Positions 10,446 through 21,874 are shown, counted from the first letter of the stretch. The stretch: 64,000 nt of DNA from Hortaea werneckii (GCA_037044905.1 JBAOKB010000144.1:868001-932000); one strand, 5' to 3'. Made by a program: numbers and translations. The notes: generated from the sequence alone by a model not told the origin.

Positions 10446-10772
10446 TCTGCGCCGCCAACATTGCGAGAACAGGGAGAAAGCCACAATCGAGGGGGAAAAG
10501 CGCGCCAAAGAAACAGAAGTAATAAATTGTACAACAGATGGAAGCTGGGATGCTGTCGCATCTGAAGGAAGCTTGTTTGGGCCGAACATGGCTCGTGCAT
10601 GGAAATCGCGGAAAACACGCGCCCCATGGGGTTGTGGGTCGTGTGGTTTCCCGACTTCACTCCAAGCACCATATCGCGGATGTAATCTCCAAAAGATGCA
10701 AAAGGTCATGATGGAAGTGTATGGGTGCAAATGAGTACAAGCAATGGATATGAGACTGAGTTGCTTACCTGC
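10446..10772. other. Intergenic region upstream of SLX4
   Basis: This segment lies between the SLX4 start and the predicted stop of the small Ala-rich gene, both on the minus strand. It should contain the SLX4 promoter. A GTAAGC donor-like site occurs just after the predicted stop of the small gene, at about 10765-10770, so that transcript may continue here. No coding region is supported. Confidence 0.4.
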
Positions 10773-11481
10773 TCAGTGCCCCCGACGGGCCTGAGCAGCC
10801 CCGCCGGCTGCGATGACCGCCCTGTGAGAGAAAGATTGTTAGCACATCTTCGTTGCAATTGGCCCTTTGAATGCTCCAGAGCCCGCCATGGACGGTTTTT
10901 GGCAAGTTGATACGAGTGGATCGCGTCTCGGATTGGGATCCTGGCCAGTGAGTTTAGGAGTCCAGCCTGATTGTCAAAAAGCCCGCTTGTGGTGGAGTCG
11001 ATACATCCGGGGACGACAGGTTTCTCGATCACTTGTATTCTTTTCATGCTTCTTGGAGACGAATACCGCGCTGTAGAATCCCGAATTCAACGGTGAAGCT
11101 GACCCAGGCGGCAGCTACGATGTAGTGTTTTCCGTCGCACACTGACGTGTCTTGATTCTTCGTGTCCAGGGGGATCCATGGCGCCTCCAGTGGTCGCGTC
11201 GTCCAGTGGGAATGCAGGGAGTGGGATGGTGGAGTCAGTACTTACGAAAGCTCATCATCGGGCGCCTCAAGCCCGAGGACCTCCCCAACGTCCCCCTCCG
11301 CGACGACAGGCGCAGCAGGCGCAGCGTCGGCGGCAGGGGTGAGGGGGACGAGAGGGATGTCCCCGGCGGCCCCTGTGGTGGTGGTGGTGGCGGCGGCGGC
11401 GGCGTCGTCGTCTCCCGCGCGACGAGCGCGCCCGCAGCAGAGGAGGGAGGAGAGGGTCGCGATGACCCTCTTCCAAGACAT
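10773..11481 (-). CDS. Small Ala-rich acidic hypothetical protein
   Basis: The gene was not recognised. The model is complement(10773..10821, 11246..11481), giving 94 aa. Exon 1 starts MSWKRVIATLSSLLCCGRARR, a short hydrophobic and basic segment with two adjacent Cys, followed by acidic and Ala/Thr/Pro-rich sequence. It ends in DDEL before a perfect GTAAGT donor. The 424-nt intron ends with a TGCTAAC branch site and a pyrimidine-rich CTCACAG acceptor. The joined exon adds SAVIAAGGAAQARRGH and a stop. The ATG follows a leader of pyrimidines and then ~90 nt of CAC/CAT triplets, a G-poor composition often seen in fungal 5' leaders. The exon pair is inferred, and a further small exon inside the intron cannot be excluded. 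The CC pair could be palmitoylated. Confidence 0.45.
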
Positions 11482-14400
11482 TGGGGTGTTGGTGGTGGTG
11501 GTGATGCTGATGGTGATGATGATGATGATGACGATGACGATGATGATGATGGTGGTGATGATGGTGATGGTGGTGGTGTTGTGGTTGTGGAAGAGTCAAA
11601 GCGAGGGAGAAAAGGAAGGAACTGGCAACGACACACCGGCGAGGGACTGTGCGCCAGCTCATCTACGTAATTGCGCATCAGTGAGAAGATTTTCTAGGAG
11701 ATACACATTGCGAAGAACTTCACTTGGGCGTTTAACTACAGTCTCGGTACCAATAGCAAGGAAAAAGATAATATCATAGCCTACGGATGCGTCAAAAAGG
11801 CGTTCTCAGTCGAAGCAGCACCTGCCGGTCTATCCGTGTAGCAATCGGTCATTGAAAGCACGAGGCGGGCGGTCTCTTCGCTACACATATCGCAAGCCTA
11901 TTACGAGATAGACGGTTGCAACCCCAGTTGAAAGTTGATGTGCATTCGAAAACAAGATGCGAGGCTTGACATCGTACCTACCTCGTTCGGAAGGTGGATC
12001 ACGAACGATTTTATATACGGAGGAATGCCTCGCTATGAGCGTGGTATGCTACCTAGCCATTGGCGATTGGGCGTGAATCATGTCCGTCGTGCAAAAACTC
12101 TCACGACCACGAAAGAGCAATCACTGAAAGCGCGCTTGCCATAAGCTGTTTCTCATCATACTAATCCCACCGCTGCTGCTGCTGCTGCCGTCGCTTATAT
12201 ACGTGCTGCCGTTGATGCGTGTGATATCTGAAGTATTCTCGTATAGAGGGTGTTGGCAGCCGCCCGTGTTTTGCCATATCATTTGCGCGCTGCCCTGAAT
12301 GCTTGTTGTTCCTCCCTGTAAGAGAAGCCACTCCACGCCGTCCTTCGTTCCCCACAGTCTCTTTTCTCAACATGATCTCGCCGAGCCTCTCCCGTCGATC
12401 GATAGTATCTGCGTTGCACTACTCTGCGAATGGAGACTCGTCTGTTCCACGGACTCGCCGTGCTGGGGCAAACGAGATTTTCTTCGCTCTCGACCAGGTC
12501 GCTAGGAATGCTGTGAAGACCCTGGAGATCGGGTGCGAGGTATGTATCGACGGCAAGATACAGAGATCGTTGTACCGCGTCTGGTGACCTTCGCAGGCAC
12601 TATGATTACTTCGTCAGCGTTGAAGGTCGCGAGTTGCGTCTACGAGGAGTGTGGCGACTTCGGTGATTACGTGAGAATCTCAACTTTCTGCCGCTGATGG
12701 ACGTGTCTTGTGGTCTTCTCCCTCGTTATAGCCAAGCTCTTTCAGGACTGTATGCGCTTTTCAATTTTGCTCTTGTTCGTGATGTACCTTGCGTTCGGCG
12801 CGGAAAGGGCGTCGTCGCGTTCGTGGACTGCCAGCATGATTAGGTATCAAGAATCACGTAGAGGAAGAGATTGGCTACGAACGCTTCTCATTAAAATTCT
12901 GTTGTCCTTGAAAAATCGTGGGTTGGGGAGCGGACATGCTTTCCAAACGATAGGAGCATTAGGGCTTGCCTCAGTGGCGAGTCGTTGTATGCGCATGACA
13001 AAAAATGCTATTTCGTCCTGGTGAAAGGTTCTCTGAGAATGAAGCTTCTACGCATGATTCTTTCGTCGGTTTGCCGCCCGTGTTCTGCGAGTTACAGGGC
13101 TAGGCGTCACCTTCTGGTGAACGCACGGCCTGCTTTGCTCAGGGGCGAGTCAATGACCATGCCGGACTCGAAAGTATTCCCTGTGGTGGAAGTCTTGTAG
13201 TGACGCGTTATTCTGGTAATAATGCCTCTTGAGATCTGTTGAAAGTCACGTCGCTTGAGATCGCTCAGCGTTCACGACACAGCCTACTCACGACCACGCC
13301 AGCTTGGGACGCCGACAGACCTTCGTCCAACGCGCCCTCGCGAAGGATAGTTCACACATAGAAAGAGAATCAAGCAGTTCAACGCGTTGTATACAAAGCG
13401 AATGGCATCACGTAGTCTCAATGGCAATGATGTTGCACCTTTGTTACATACGTGCGGACGCGTCACGCCTACATCCGACCGTGCAGCTGTTTGGCAATAA
13501 CAAAGCAACAAAAGCGTCAATTGGATTGAAGGGGTGGCCTCTTCTCCACGCCAGAGCAGATGCTCGTGACAATGATGAAAAGTCATATGTCTGTCAGAAG
13601 GTAATGTGAGAGAAGGTAGCCTCATCTCACACCTTTGACTCGGCATTGTAAAGGTTCCAAAAATTCCCTGCACTCTGAGGAAAGCCTCAAAGAGAGCAGG
13701 AGACCGTCAACCAGTAAGTACTGGCATCTGGTCATTTGTGGTCGTCAGAGGAGCGATGTCTCAGATGTATCTTCATGGACATCAAGCTGCAACTCCGGAC
13801 CGAAGTGGGCGTGCCCTGGGAGAATGGAGGATTAGCGCAGTACCTAATTCAAAAACAAAAACAAAAAAAACAAAAAAAAAACGAAGGACAAGAACGAGCA
13901 GCCGAAGAGAAAAGAAGAAGGTTACAAAGGAGAAGCGAAGCTGTGATATAGACATCAAACCACGCTAGCACTTAGTGCGGATGAGATAATCACAGGATCG
14001 AAAACTGACTCGCGCAATTGGATGCCTTGAATCGATTTGAGCCTGACCCGGCAACAGTAGAACTCCTGCAGGCTGAAGGGAGCAGCCTCTAGTTCCCTTT
14101 CCCGCGTGGCGAGTAGCCCACCAAGCCCCTCTGCTGCTCTGTGTCCCCTTGTGTCGATATGGTTTGAATGAAATCTTCTATACCCAGGTAGCTGCATATC
14201 AGTCTCATTCTTCGGGTACGCCTTCCCATGCGGCTCTATTGGACTGTCTACCTCCTACCAAAGCTCTGTCTGTATATGGGATGCTCTCGGCCTCTATGCC
14301 GTTCCGCCATTCGAAGAACTTCCGCCTTGGAAGCTCCTGTATCTGACGACGCGTCTATTTCATCCGTTCAATCGACCCGGGATCAAATGCGAAGCCCCTG

Positions 14401-14758
14401 CGCAGCAGAGAAGATACCATTGATCGACAGCCCTCTCCCCATCCGGTCGCAAAAGACGAGAACAAGCGACAGGAGAACAGAAGCAGTTGCAGCTCCATCG
14501 AGCAGCGCCATATACTTAGAGGAGAGTACGTACTCTCAACGAATCAATATTTATTACGAGATAGCAACAGTCCTTGGTCAGAGGGGACATTATGTAGTAA
14601 ATCTGAAGTTAACAAAAAACAATGAAGTGTCAAGATCATCACCCAAAATTTCTCATCATTCTGTTGAAAAGACAGGAAAAGATTTGAAATTCATATCTAT
14701 CCATCATCAACGTGATCTCCACTCTGGTACCGCTCTCCCTATGCAGCTCTATCGACCT
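11482..14758. other. Gene-poor region with microsatellites
   Basis: In 3.3 kb only short, low-scoring reading frames were seen. A GGT/GAT triplet tract at 11491-11580 lies in the leader of the small Ala-rich gene. A (GCT)n run sits near 12173-12187, and an A-rich CAAAA tract at 13850-13881. TATATAA-type boxes read on the minus strand near 12009 and 12190 but lead to no convincing frame. A plus-strand ATG at 12372 opens a 71-codon frame with a GTATGT donor at 12540, but the next acceptor gives an immediate stop. Confidence 0.45.
11491..11580. repeat. GGT/GAT (minus: CAC/CAT) trinucleotide tract
   Basis: About thirty triplets of GGT, GAT or GAC occur, with one GCT interruption. On the minus strand they read as CAC/CAT, immediately before the ATG of the small Ala-rich gene. 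In one frame this would encode poly-His, but no supported start codon uses it, so a 5' leader role fits better. Confidence 0.85.
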
Positions 14759-16047
14759 CTACTCCCATGGTCCATCCATGATTGCCAGCTTTCCGCTGTT
14801 GAAAAAGCGTCCTTTGTGCCAAATCTCTTCTGGCCATCGGCCCTGATGAATGAAGAATCTTCCGCTGAGATAAAACGCATCGACAGCCCAGGCCGGTAAG
14901 GGGTCGACGTCGGATTCCGCCCTGGCCACCAAGAGATGCACACTACTGTCCGAGCCCACCATGTTTTGAAATTTGCTCCCGACAAGCCATTCACGCATCA
15001 TAATATCTGCCCATTCTCGAGTTGCATAAGCATGTATCCATAGCCGCATGTATGTCACCGAGCTCAGCCTGTTGCTATCCTTTATGCTCTGGTGAAGAGC
15101 TTCAGCTACTGTCTCAGCGGACTCTTCCTTTCTACCGTCTGGACGTAGACGGTACGGACCTCCCGACAGTAGTATTGGTGGCAATAGGTCATCTGGATCC
15201 CAAATCAAGTCAAGCCACTCGCACCAGGGCATATTGATCGACGGATCGTGAAGGTTGTCGACAAGTTCGTTGATCATCTCGCGTGTATCTTCGATCAACA
15301 TCTTTGGCAGAGTGGCAATGTCGTCTAGGAATTCCAGTCTCACGCTGCCAAGCTCCGACAGTGTCTCCCACTCGGAGTCGGAATATTCTGCAGGTATTAG
15401 CTGCTGCCCAAATACTAATGTTGATGTCGCAGCTTACCACGAAACTGTTCCTCTTCGCATAGAGTAAGGTAGATGTAGATTGTTTCCCTACCTCCAGCCC
15501 ACTCGATGAAGGGTACGCGGTCCATCAAGACACGAATGCGTTCTGCGTCGATGCAAACGGCGGAACGGTCGAGCGGTGCGTACGTCTCGCTCCAGATGGT
15601 ATCTCTCGGAACCGTAGTCTGCATGATGTAAGGAAGACATTTGCTCTTGATATCCTCGTCTGTCGCTGACCAGACTCCGAACGCGTCAAGATGCAAGAAG
15701 CACTCTCTGAAGGTCAAGCCCATGCTTTCGGGCACCATCGCGTGGTGGTCATATCGATAGCTAACGAAGTTGCAGAAAGATTCGAGCAGCTTCAGTTCGT
15801 GTACTTTGGTGCTTTTCAACTGGACTCCCACGGCTTCGATGGCGTGCAGCTGAGAGGCGACGGAGGGCAGTTGGTGTAGTACCCCCTCAAAGAGCTCGAC
15901 AGTGGTGAACACTTGCCGCCGAAGGTATCCGACGCGTGCAGCTTGCTGTTTGGGAGTCCGAGACCGTGACTGACTGTAACCCGGCGGCTCGTCAGGATCT
16001 TTTGCGCAATGCTTCTGCGGTGAAGGACACTCATTGTTATTAGCCAT
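14759..16047 (-). CDS. Hypothetical protein, 412 aa, no recognised domain
   Basis: Not recognised. The model is complement(14759..15387, 15438..16047). The 50-nt intron has a GTAAGC donor and a CTGCAG acceptor, and it joins EEQFR to EYSDSEWETLSELG. The N-terminus (MANNNECPSPQKHC) is polar and then basic; the rest looks like a globular mainly helical protein with many Trp, Phe and Leu. Visible segments include QLHAIEAVGVQLKS, KLLESFCNFVSYRYDHH, CEWLDLIWDPDDLLPP and YMRLWIHAYATREWADIM. No signal peptide, membrane segment or metal-binding cluster was seen. The spliced frame is uninterrupted and of even composition over more than 1.2 kb, so the gene is probably real. It sits alone in a gene-poor stretch and may be lineage-specific. 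Confidence 0.7.
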
Positions 16048-17323
16048 TTCGAGTGCGTGGGCAGCAGAGCCTTGAGAGGAGAAGAAGGAGTGATCGAAGC
16101 CACGCTCGATCCAGAGGGAGTTGAAATGCGACAGTCTTAAGTCGACCTATTTGGCGAGAGACTCGTATCAGAAGCTTGAGCGAGCAAAATGTTGAGGCAC
16201 ACCACGTGTACGAAAAGGGTGAATGGCTTCAATAGCGGCTGCAACATGTCGCATAGCACGTCAACAAACGCGAGAATCAACACTCTCTACGCGACTACGT
16301 CTTGCTGTACGACCTCGTAGCACAGAACGAAACACTCACACTGGGCGATACAAAGGGTAGACTCTTCTCCAGGCATCTGCAGCAGCAAATGGTCTGATGA
16401 AAAGATGAGGTTCGCGTCAGCTGGAGGCAGTGCAATACCAGCGACACGGTGCCTAAGACATGAGCAAGCTCAGCGGTCTTTGGGCAGGTTCCAAAAATTG
16501 AATACGTTGGCGCTGTAAGCACCGTTGATTGAGTCACCCAGGCCCACCACAAGAGAGCAAAGAATGGTCTCGGACGAGTGGTGACTCAACCACAAGTATG
16601 AAGAAGAAAGAAGAAGGAAAGGAAGGAAACAGCTGGGGGAGGGGCTTATATACCCCAACGACCACGTGCACAACTCTCACAATCACAAAGCAACGCTAGC
16701 CTCGATTCGTTCTGTTTACGTCCGGTCAGATGGCGCAATTTTGCCACTTGACGTCGATCACGAAGCTAGTCCATGAGGAAGGTGCAGATTCTTCCACTGG
16801 TTGAGTAGAGCAGACGTCATGCCTTTTTCGGCTGCCGTTGCTGCTCCTGCAGGCCGGTTTTTGGTGCAAACGACAGATTCATTGTTCGGGGAGGTCTTTC
16901 AGAGTATTGTGAATCATCGTCCGAACAACGCTGCAACGGTGCAAAAGCGTACATGATAACTTGCAAAGCTTGCAATGCTCACACCTCATCTGGATTCGCC
17001 ATGTCCGTCCCGAGATTGATTCAATATAGCTTTCGAATCGCCGTTCTTCCTCATGCAAACGCGTTTCCTGAGACTTCAGCATGTTCATCTCTAAACTCCA
17101 AGTGTTGGGCGATAGGGGAAGCGGAGAGCCCAGATTATGACGAGAAAGTTGAAACAGCGGCATGAAGGCGCGTCAAGAATGAAGTCAAGAGCCTGGATAC
17201 AACCTTTTCTTTCCCAGCTTGGAATGTGCAACAAGGACGAAGCCGAAAGAGGTGGTGAAGTCGTGTTTCATTTGGTACCAGTCAATAAATGCAACATCAA
17301 AGTCAATGCATACGATCATTATT
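16048..17323. other. Intergenic region with an isolated TATA box
   Basis: This 1.3-kb segment lies upstream of the 412-aa gene and downstream of the ABC transporter. A TATATAAG box reads on the minus strand at 16645-16652, followed by a long pyrimidine-rich leader, but no convincing reading frame follows. The rest shows only short shadow frames. Confidence 0.45.
16645..16652 (-). promoter_or_regulatory. TATA box without an assigned gene
   Basis: TATATAAG occurs on the minus strand in a G/C-rich setting, with a CACGTG hexamer about 10 nt upstream. Downstream on the same strand is a CTTCCTTTCCTTC-type pyrimidine leader. The arrangement looks like a strong fungal promoter, but no coding frame of useful length starts within 300 nt. 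Confidence 0.4.
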
Positions 17324-20300
17324 CTACTGTTGAGACGCGTCGTCAATCATATCCTCTGTGTGATGCTTGAGCATATCACCCGCAGGGCCTTGCTCAAGGA
17401 TCTTGCCCTTTCCAAGCACCACGCAGTAGTCGGCGTGACGCACTGCCTCCAAGCGATGAGCGATAGTGATGACGGTGCTGTCCTTCATCTCCTCATGCAT
17501 GACCTGCTGGATCTGCATTGCCGTTTCTCGATCGATCGATGCAGTGGCTTCGTCAAGGATGATAATGGCGCTTCTTCGTAAGACAGCCCTAGCAAGTCCA
17601 ACTAGTTGTCGCTGACCTTGACTCAGATTCCGACCACCAGCTTCGATCTTTGTCTTTAGATCCCATTCTTGTCGCTCACACACCCTCCGCAAGACGAGCT
17701 CGCAATCTTCATCCGAATGCTCCTCCACCGGATCAAGATTCTCGCGCATAGTGCCAGGGAACAGGACTGGGTCCTGCGCAAGGAACGTAACCCGGCTGCG
17801 AAGGGCTTGCTTGTCGACGGACGCCAAGTCTATATTGTCAATTGTGATCTTGCCACTCTCCGGAAGAATCGTCGCCAGCATCGCCAACGCAAGAGTGCTT
17901 TTTCCGGAGCCTGTCCGACCGATGACAGCCGTCTTCGAACCTCCCTTGATCGTGAAAGAGATGCCAGCAAGTGCGGGGTCTAAATGAGGGGCGTATTTGA
18001 TCAAGACATCGTCGAATCGGATATCACCACTACGCGAGGGCCACCAGGCAGGAGGAGCGATGCCACCGCTTGGTTCCTGTTCCAGATGCAGCAGCTCTAC
18101 AACCCGTTCTACCGAGACAAACTCCATCTGCAACTGGCCATACTGCCTGCAAAGATAATGTGTTGAGTTGACGAACTTGTTCGCTGCAACCAAGACGAAT
18201 GCAGTTAGCCCGGCGGAAACATTGGTGATGAGCGCCAATGCCGTAAGCAGGAATGTCGACAAAGCAGATAGAGCGTCGAAGCGGTACATCAGCCAAGCTT
18301 GAAGACTCCAGTAGAAGTGGTCCATCTTTTGGAAGGTGTCGACGACCTCGATGACACGATCTTGGAATCGACTCTGCGCCCGGAAAGCGCGCACAGTTGC
18401 CAGACCATTCAGCAAAGCACCGAAGTTGGACATAAGCGGCGTAAGCGAGACCATTTCCAGACGCCTCAAGCTCTGTGAGGTTGGCAGAAAGCGCAGGAAT
18501 ATCATGACAAAGGCTATCGTCAGGACAGCGGAAAAAGCAAGGAAGGCCGGGGTGACGGAACCGATAACGATGACCGAGGATACCCAAGAGATGCCGAGCC
18601 ATGCAACAACCTGAAATTGCTGGCTGATGTTGCCGTCTATAACGCCAATGTCCGAAGTCATTCGATTCATGAGGCGGCCGACCGGGGTCACGTCGTAGAA
18701 ACGGAATGTTGCATTGGTGACCTTCTCCATGATGTTTTTGAACATGCGACGTGCAGCCACATACACGATGACGAGCATGATTGCCTGGCTGACGATGTAA
18801 AATGTCGACAGGGCCAGCGCGATGAAGAGAAAGCCGAGCAACCATGGCCGTATGTTCGTCTCGGGTGATGGCAAGCCATCAAATATCCCCGATAGTGTCG
18901 AGGTGACGGTCTCTTGATGGACGAGAAAGCGTATGCTGGACCGCTCACTGTATGCTTCGCCCCAAGCTTTCAAAAACCAAGTCTCACCAACAGCCATTAA
19001 GCGATACATAGACAGCACCAGGACGAGCAACGCCCACCAACGCAGTCTACCGGCTTTGATATACTCCCAGTAGACTCTGAGCTGTACACCACCTTCTGCA
19101 CGGTGCTCTTCTTCGATGAACTTGTCCGGTACAGCAGCAGTCGCGCGCTCGTCGATGACCTGTTGGTCGCCCTCGCCAGACTGTGTTGAGACCGTGCGCT
19201 GCAAGCTGTCATAAGCTGCAGCATTATGATCCAAGACTCGTGCCTCGCCATCTACTATGCGAATGATTTGACCAGCTTCTGCCAATACGAGATCGGTCCG
19301 GTGGGTGACCATAACGATGGTGCGACCTTGCACAAGCGTTCCGGAGAAAAGCTTTTGCACGATACTCTCCGCAGTCTGCTGATCTAAGGCGGAGATGGGA
19401 TCATCCAAAAGCAGTATTTTCGTCCTGCTGTAGACGGCCCGGGCAAGTGCGATACGGGCTTTTTGGCCTCCTGATAGACCAATGCCGTTCTCGCCAATTA
19501 GGGACAAGTCTCCCGCCTTGAACTCCGCCAGGTCCGGGGTGAGAGCGCAAGCGTCAAGGACATCCTTGTATCGCTTGTCTTCATATGGTTCGGAGAAGAG
19601 GATGTTCTCCCGCACACTCATGCTTTGCAGCCAGGGTGCTTGGGCGCAGTAGCCAACCGGCTCTGGCGGTCGAATCAACTGGCCTTTGTGCATGTCCAGC
19701 TCTCCTAAGAGCGCTTGAAGCAATGCTGTTTTGCCTGATCCAACCTCTCCACATACCACCGTCAGGCCTTGTGGAAAAGATACGTCGACGTCTTTAAGGA
19801 CCAACTTCGCCACACCTGGCCATTTGAAGGAAGCGTTTTGCAATGCAAGGCTGTCTCCAACCAGCGCTTCTGTGTTCATCATCTCTCTGTCAGGCTCCGC
19901 CATGAAATCTTCGATACGGGCGACAGCGACCCAGGCATTGATTAGAACGATAATCAGATTCGGCAGATCCCTCAGCGATTGAGTCATCATGCCGAAGAGC
20001 TGGATTGCAGGGAAAGCAATGTCAACTCTCAACTCTTTCCCGGCAATGACTGTATAAGCAAAGAATGCCACCACTGGGGTCAGATCAAGGGCCAGGGAAT
20101 TCACAGCGCCGATGGTGACATTCCAGATATTAGTGATGACTTTCAGATCCAGCTCCTGCTGTCGGGCTTCCAGAATCTGTTTGAGCCAAGCACCCTGCCA
20201 TCCATACCAGCGAAGGTGGCGGATAGCTTCAACAAACTGGGAAATGACCTGCAGCTTGCTATCGGTAGCAGCTCTGCGCTTCTTCTCAAAGTGTATCATG

Positions 20301-21874
20301 ATTCGTGCGAGCCCTGCGTTGAGGAGCTGTGCCATGATCAGTGCAAGCACTGCAATCAGTGACGGCCAGCCCAAGAAACGGACTACGAGAACTACCGAAA
20401 AGACACAGCTCAATGGCTTGGTTATCAAGCTTTGAAACTCCCAAAAGCGCTGTGCAACTTCGTACACATCATTGCGCATGAGATTGAGAATCTTGCCCAT
20501 AGATGCGGGCTCCTTCGCTGTGGGGACAGCTTTGGTTTTGCTGAAAAGGGATCCGAGTCTCTGCTTTGTCCTGGTCCACCAGGCGGGCGCACGCTTAGTT
20601 GTGACTTCTGGTTCTGGTGCATCGGCGTTGGTGGTCCCGTCAAGTTGATCGTTGTCGTTCTCCTTCTCTTGGGACTGGAATGAAATCTTACGACCTAGGG
20701 TTTTCTCGTACAGCATGGTGATCATTTCACCTCTTGAGCGTTCATAGCATCTGCGACCAAACCACAAGCTGAAAACCCCTGATTGGGTTGCAGCCAGTCT
20801 GATTGCCAGTGAAAATGCGGCGTATCTGATGGCAGCAGTCTTCGGTGCAGAAGGATCCTCCATCGCTGCCAGGATTTGCTGCAGCAACACAGGCACAGCG
20901 AAGTTTGCAACAAGTTCCAGTATACCGAGCACTGTAAGTATAAATAGGTCAATGCCATTGGCTTGGACTAATCGTTGGACAACAGTTCCCTTGAGCTGGC
21001 GAAAGTTCTCATGCAGCCTTCGGTGCTGAAACTCATGCCCCAGCTGCCACACGTCCTCATCTTGCAGCTGACGTTTGTTTCCAACTCGGATGAGCGGCGT
21101 CATCCACGATACTGTCATGAACTGCCATAGACTCAAATCATCTTCAGGACTACGAAGAGATGCAGTCGATTCCGTGTGTGGTTGGCTGATTTCCTTGGAT
21201 GGCATATCTGGATCACGGAGGGGCATGCCGAGAACGACTCCAATACCAGCTATCGTCAAAACCAACATGGTTGTCTCGACTCCAACTCCGAGGCTCCCAA
21301 ATGACTTGAAGTGGTCTGCGACAACGACGGCATACGTCGCAGTCTGAACAATGAGCAGCACTAGCACCGAAAGAGGCGCTGTTTTAGGCCGATAAGCCAC
21401 CAAGAGCCCTGAGATAACCATCCAAGTCACAGCCGGCAGTAAACTTGCTAGGGCGACATTCGCGCGATCGCTAGTCAACCGCTGGAAGGCCTGCCCGGAA
21501 ATAGCCGAATGTATGGCGGTGGCAAGGTGGAGGAAGAATCCTGCCATCGAGACAGTCGCTAGAAGAATGGTCGCGCGATTCCATCTTCGCTTCTGGTCAA
21601 GATTGAAGTCTGGTATCGGTGCTACGTGTTCCTCTACAAAAGGCCGTGTCCAGGCAGGTCGCCATTTGACCAGAACGCCAACTGTTACCATGGCGGCAAC
21701 GACCAATGCGAGGGCAGCTGGTACGCCAGCGACAACTGGGAGGAAACAGAGACGAAATCTGGCTTCCCTTGAATCCCATCCATTATTCCAACAGTATCGT
21801 GGCAGGTCTGAAATGATAGTCGAGCCATTGTGAAAGCTGGGTGAAGCCGTCCCGTCCAGTATCACTTGCGCCAT
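17324..21874 (-). CDS. ABC transporter, ABCC (MRP-like) subfamily
   Basis: Full-size ATP-driven exporter of the multidrug-resistance-associated type, expected at the plasma or vacuolar membrane. It exports organic anions, conjugates or toxic metabolites. A single exon gives 1516 aa, typical of fungal ABCC. The N-terminal ~170 residues form the extra membrane domain TMD0. Then come TMD1, NBD1 with Walker A GEVGSGKT (about residue 709), signature LSGGQKAR (about 799) and Walker B ILLLDDPISAL. TMD2 follows from about residue 940. NBD2 has Walker A GRTGSGKST (about 1320), signature LSQGQRQ (about 1415) and Walker B IIILDEATASID. Walker B1 ends in Asp rather than Glu, as in most ABCC NBD1 sites, so site 1 is probably degenerate and NBD2 does most hydrolysis. 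The substrate cannot be inferred. Confidence 0.95.
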   Translation of the reverse strand: MAQVILDGTASPSFHNGSTIISDLPRYCWNNGWDSREARFRLCFLPVVAGVPAALALVVAAMVTVGVLVKWRPAWTRPFVEEHVAPIPDFNLDQKRRWNRATILLATVSMAGFFLHLATAIHSAISGQAFQRLTSDRANVALASLLPAVTWMVISGLLVAYRPKTAPLSVLVLLIVQTATYAVVVADHFKSFGSLGVGVETTMLVLTIAGIGVVLGMPLRDPDMPSKEISQPHTESTASLRSPEDDLSLWQFMTVSWMTPLIRVGNKRQLQDEDVWQLGHEFQHRRLHENFRQLKGTVVQRLVQANGIDLFILTVLGILELVANFAVPVLLQQILAAMEDPSAPKTAAIRYAAFSLAIRLAATQSGVFSLWFGRRCYERSRGEMITMLYEKTLGRKISFQSQEKENDNDQLDGTTNADAPEPEVTTKRAPAWWTRTKQRLGSLFSKTKAVPTAKEPASMGKILNLMRNDVYEVAQRFWEFQSLITKPLSCVFSVVLVVRFLGWPSLIAVLALIMAQLLNAGLARIMIHFEKKRRAATDSKLQVISQFVEAIRHLRWYGWQGAWLKQILEARQQELDLKVITNIWNVTIGAVNSLALDLTPVVAFFAYTVIAGKELRVDIAFPAIQLFGMMTQSLRDLPNLIIVLINAWVAVARIEDFMAEPDREMMNTEALVGDSLALQNASFKWPGVAKLVLKDVDVSFPQGLTVVCGEVGSGKTALLQALLGELDMHKGQLIRPPEPVGYCAQAPWLQSMSVRENILFSEPYEDKRYKDVLDACALTPDLAEFKAGDLSLIGENGIGLSGGQKARIALARAVYSRTKILLLDDPISALDQQTAESIVQKLFSGTLVQGRTIVMVTHRTDLVLAEAGQIIRIVDGEARVLDHNAAAYDSLQRTVSTQSGEGDQQVIDERATAAVPDKFIEEEHRAEGGVQLRVYWEYIKAGRLRWWALLVLVLSMYRLMAVGETWFLKAWGEAYSERSSIRFLVHQETVTSTLSGIFDGLPSPETNIRPWLLGFLFIALALSTFYIVSQAIMLVIVYVAARRMFKNIMEKVTNATFRFYDVTPVGRLMNRMTSDIGVIDGNISQQFQVVAWLGISWVSSVIVIGSVTPAFLAFSAVLTIAFVMIFLRFLPTSQSLRRLEMVSLTPLMSNFGALLNGLATVRAFRAQSRFQDRVIEVVDTFQKMDHFYWSLQAWLMYRFDALSALSTFLLTALALITNVSAGLTAFVLVAANKFVNSTHYLCRQYGQLQMEFVSVERVVELLHLEQEPSGGIAPPAWWPSRSGDIRFDDVLIKYAPHLDPALAGISFTIKGGSKTAVIGRTGSGKSTLALAMLATILPESGKITIDNIDLASVDKQALRSRVTFLAQDPVLFPGTMRENLDPVEEHSDEDCELVLRRVCERQEWDLKTKIEAGGRNLSQGQRQLVGLARAVLRRSAIIILDEATASIDRETAMQIQQVMHEEMKDSTVITIAHRLEAVRHADYCVVLGKGKILEQGPAGDMLKHHTEDMIDDASQQ

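Noticed and set aside
11267..11662. Minus-strand frame rich in His
   Set aside because: It is the CAC/CAT microsatellite read in one frame; the supported start codon lies downstream in another frame.
12303..12587. Plus-strand frame with ATG at 12372 and a GTATGT donor
   Set aside because: The nearest acceptor gives an immediate stop and no similarity was recognised; too weak to annotate.
14228..14899. Plus-strand frame of 223 codons
   Set aside because: Its 3' part overlaps the coding exon of the 412-aa gene in antisense, and composition is not protein-like.
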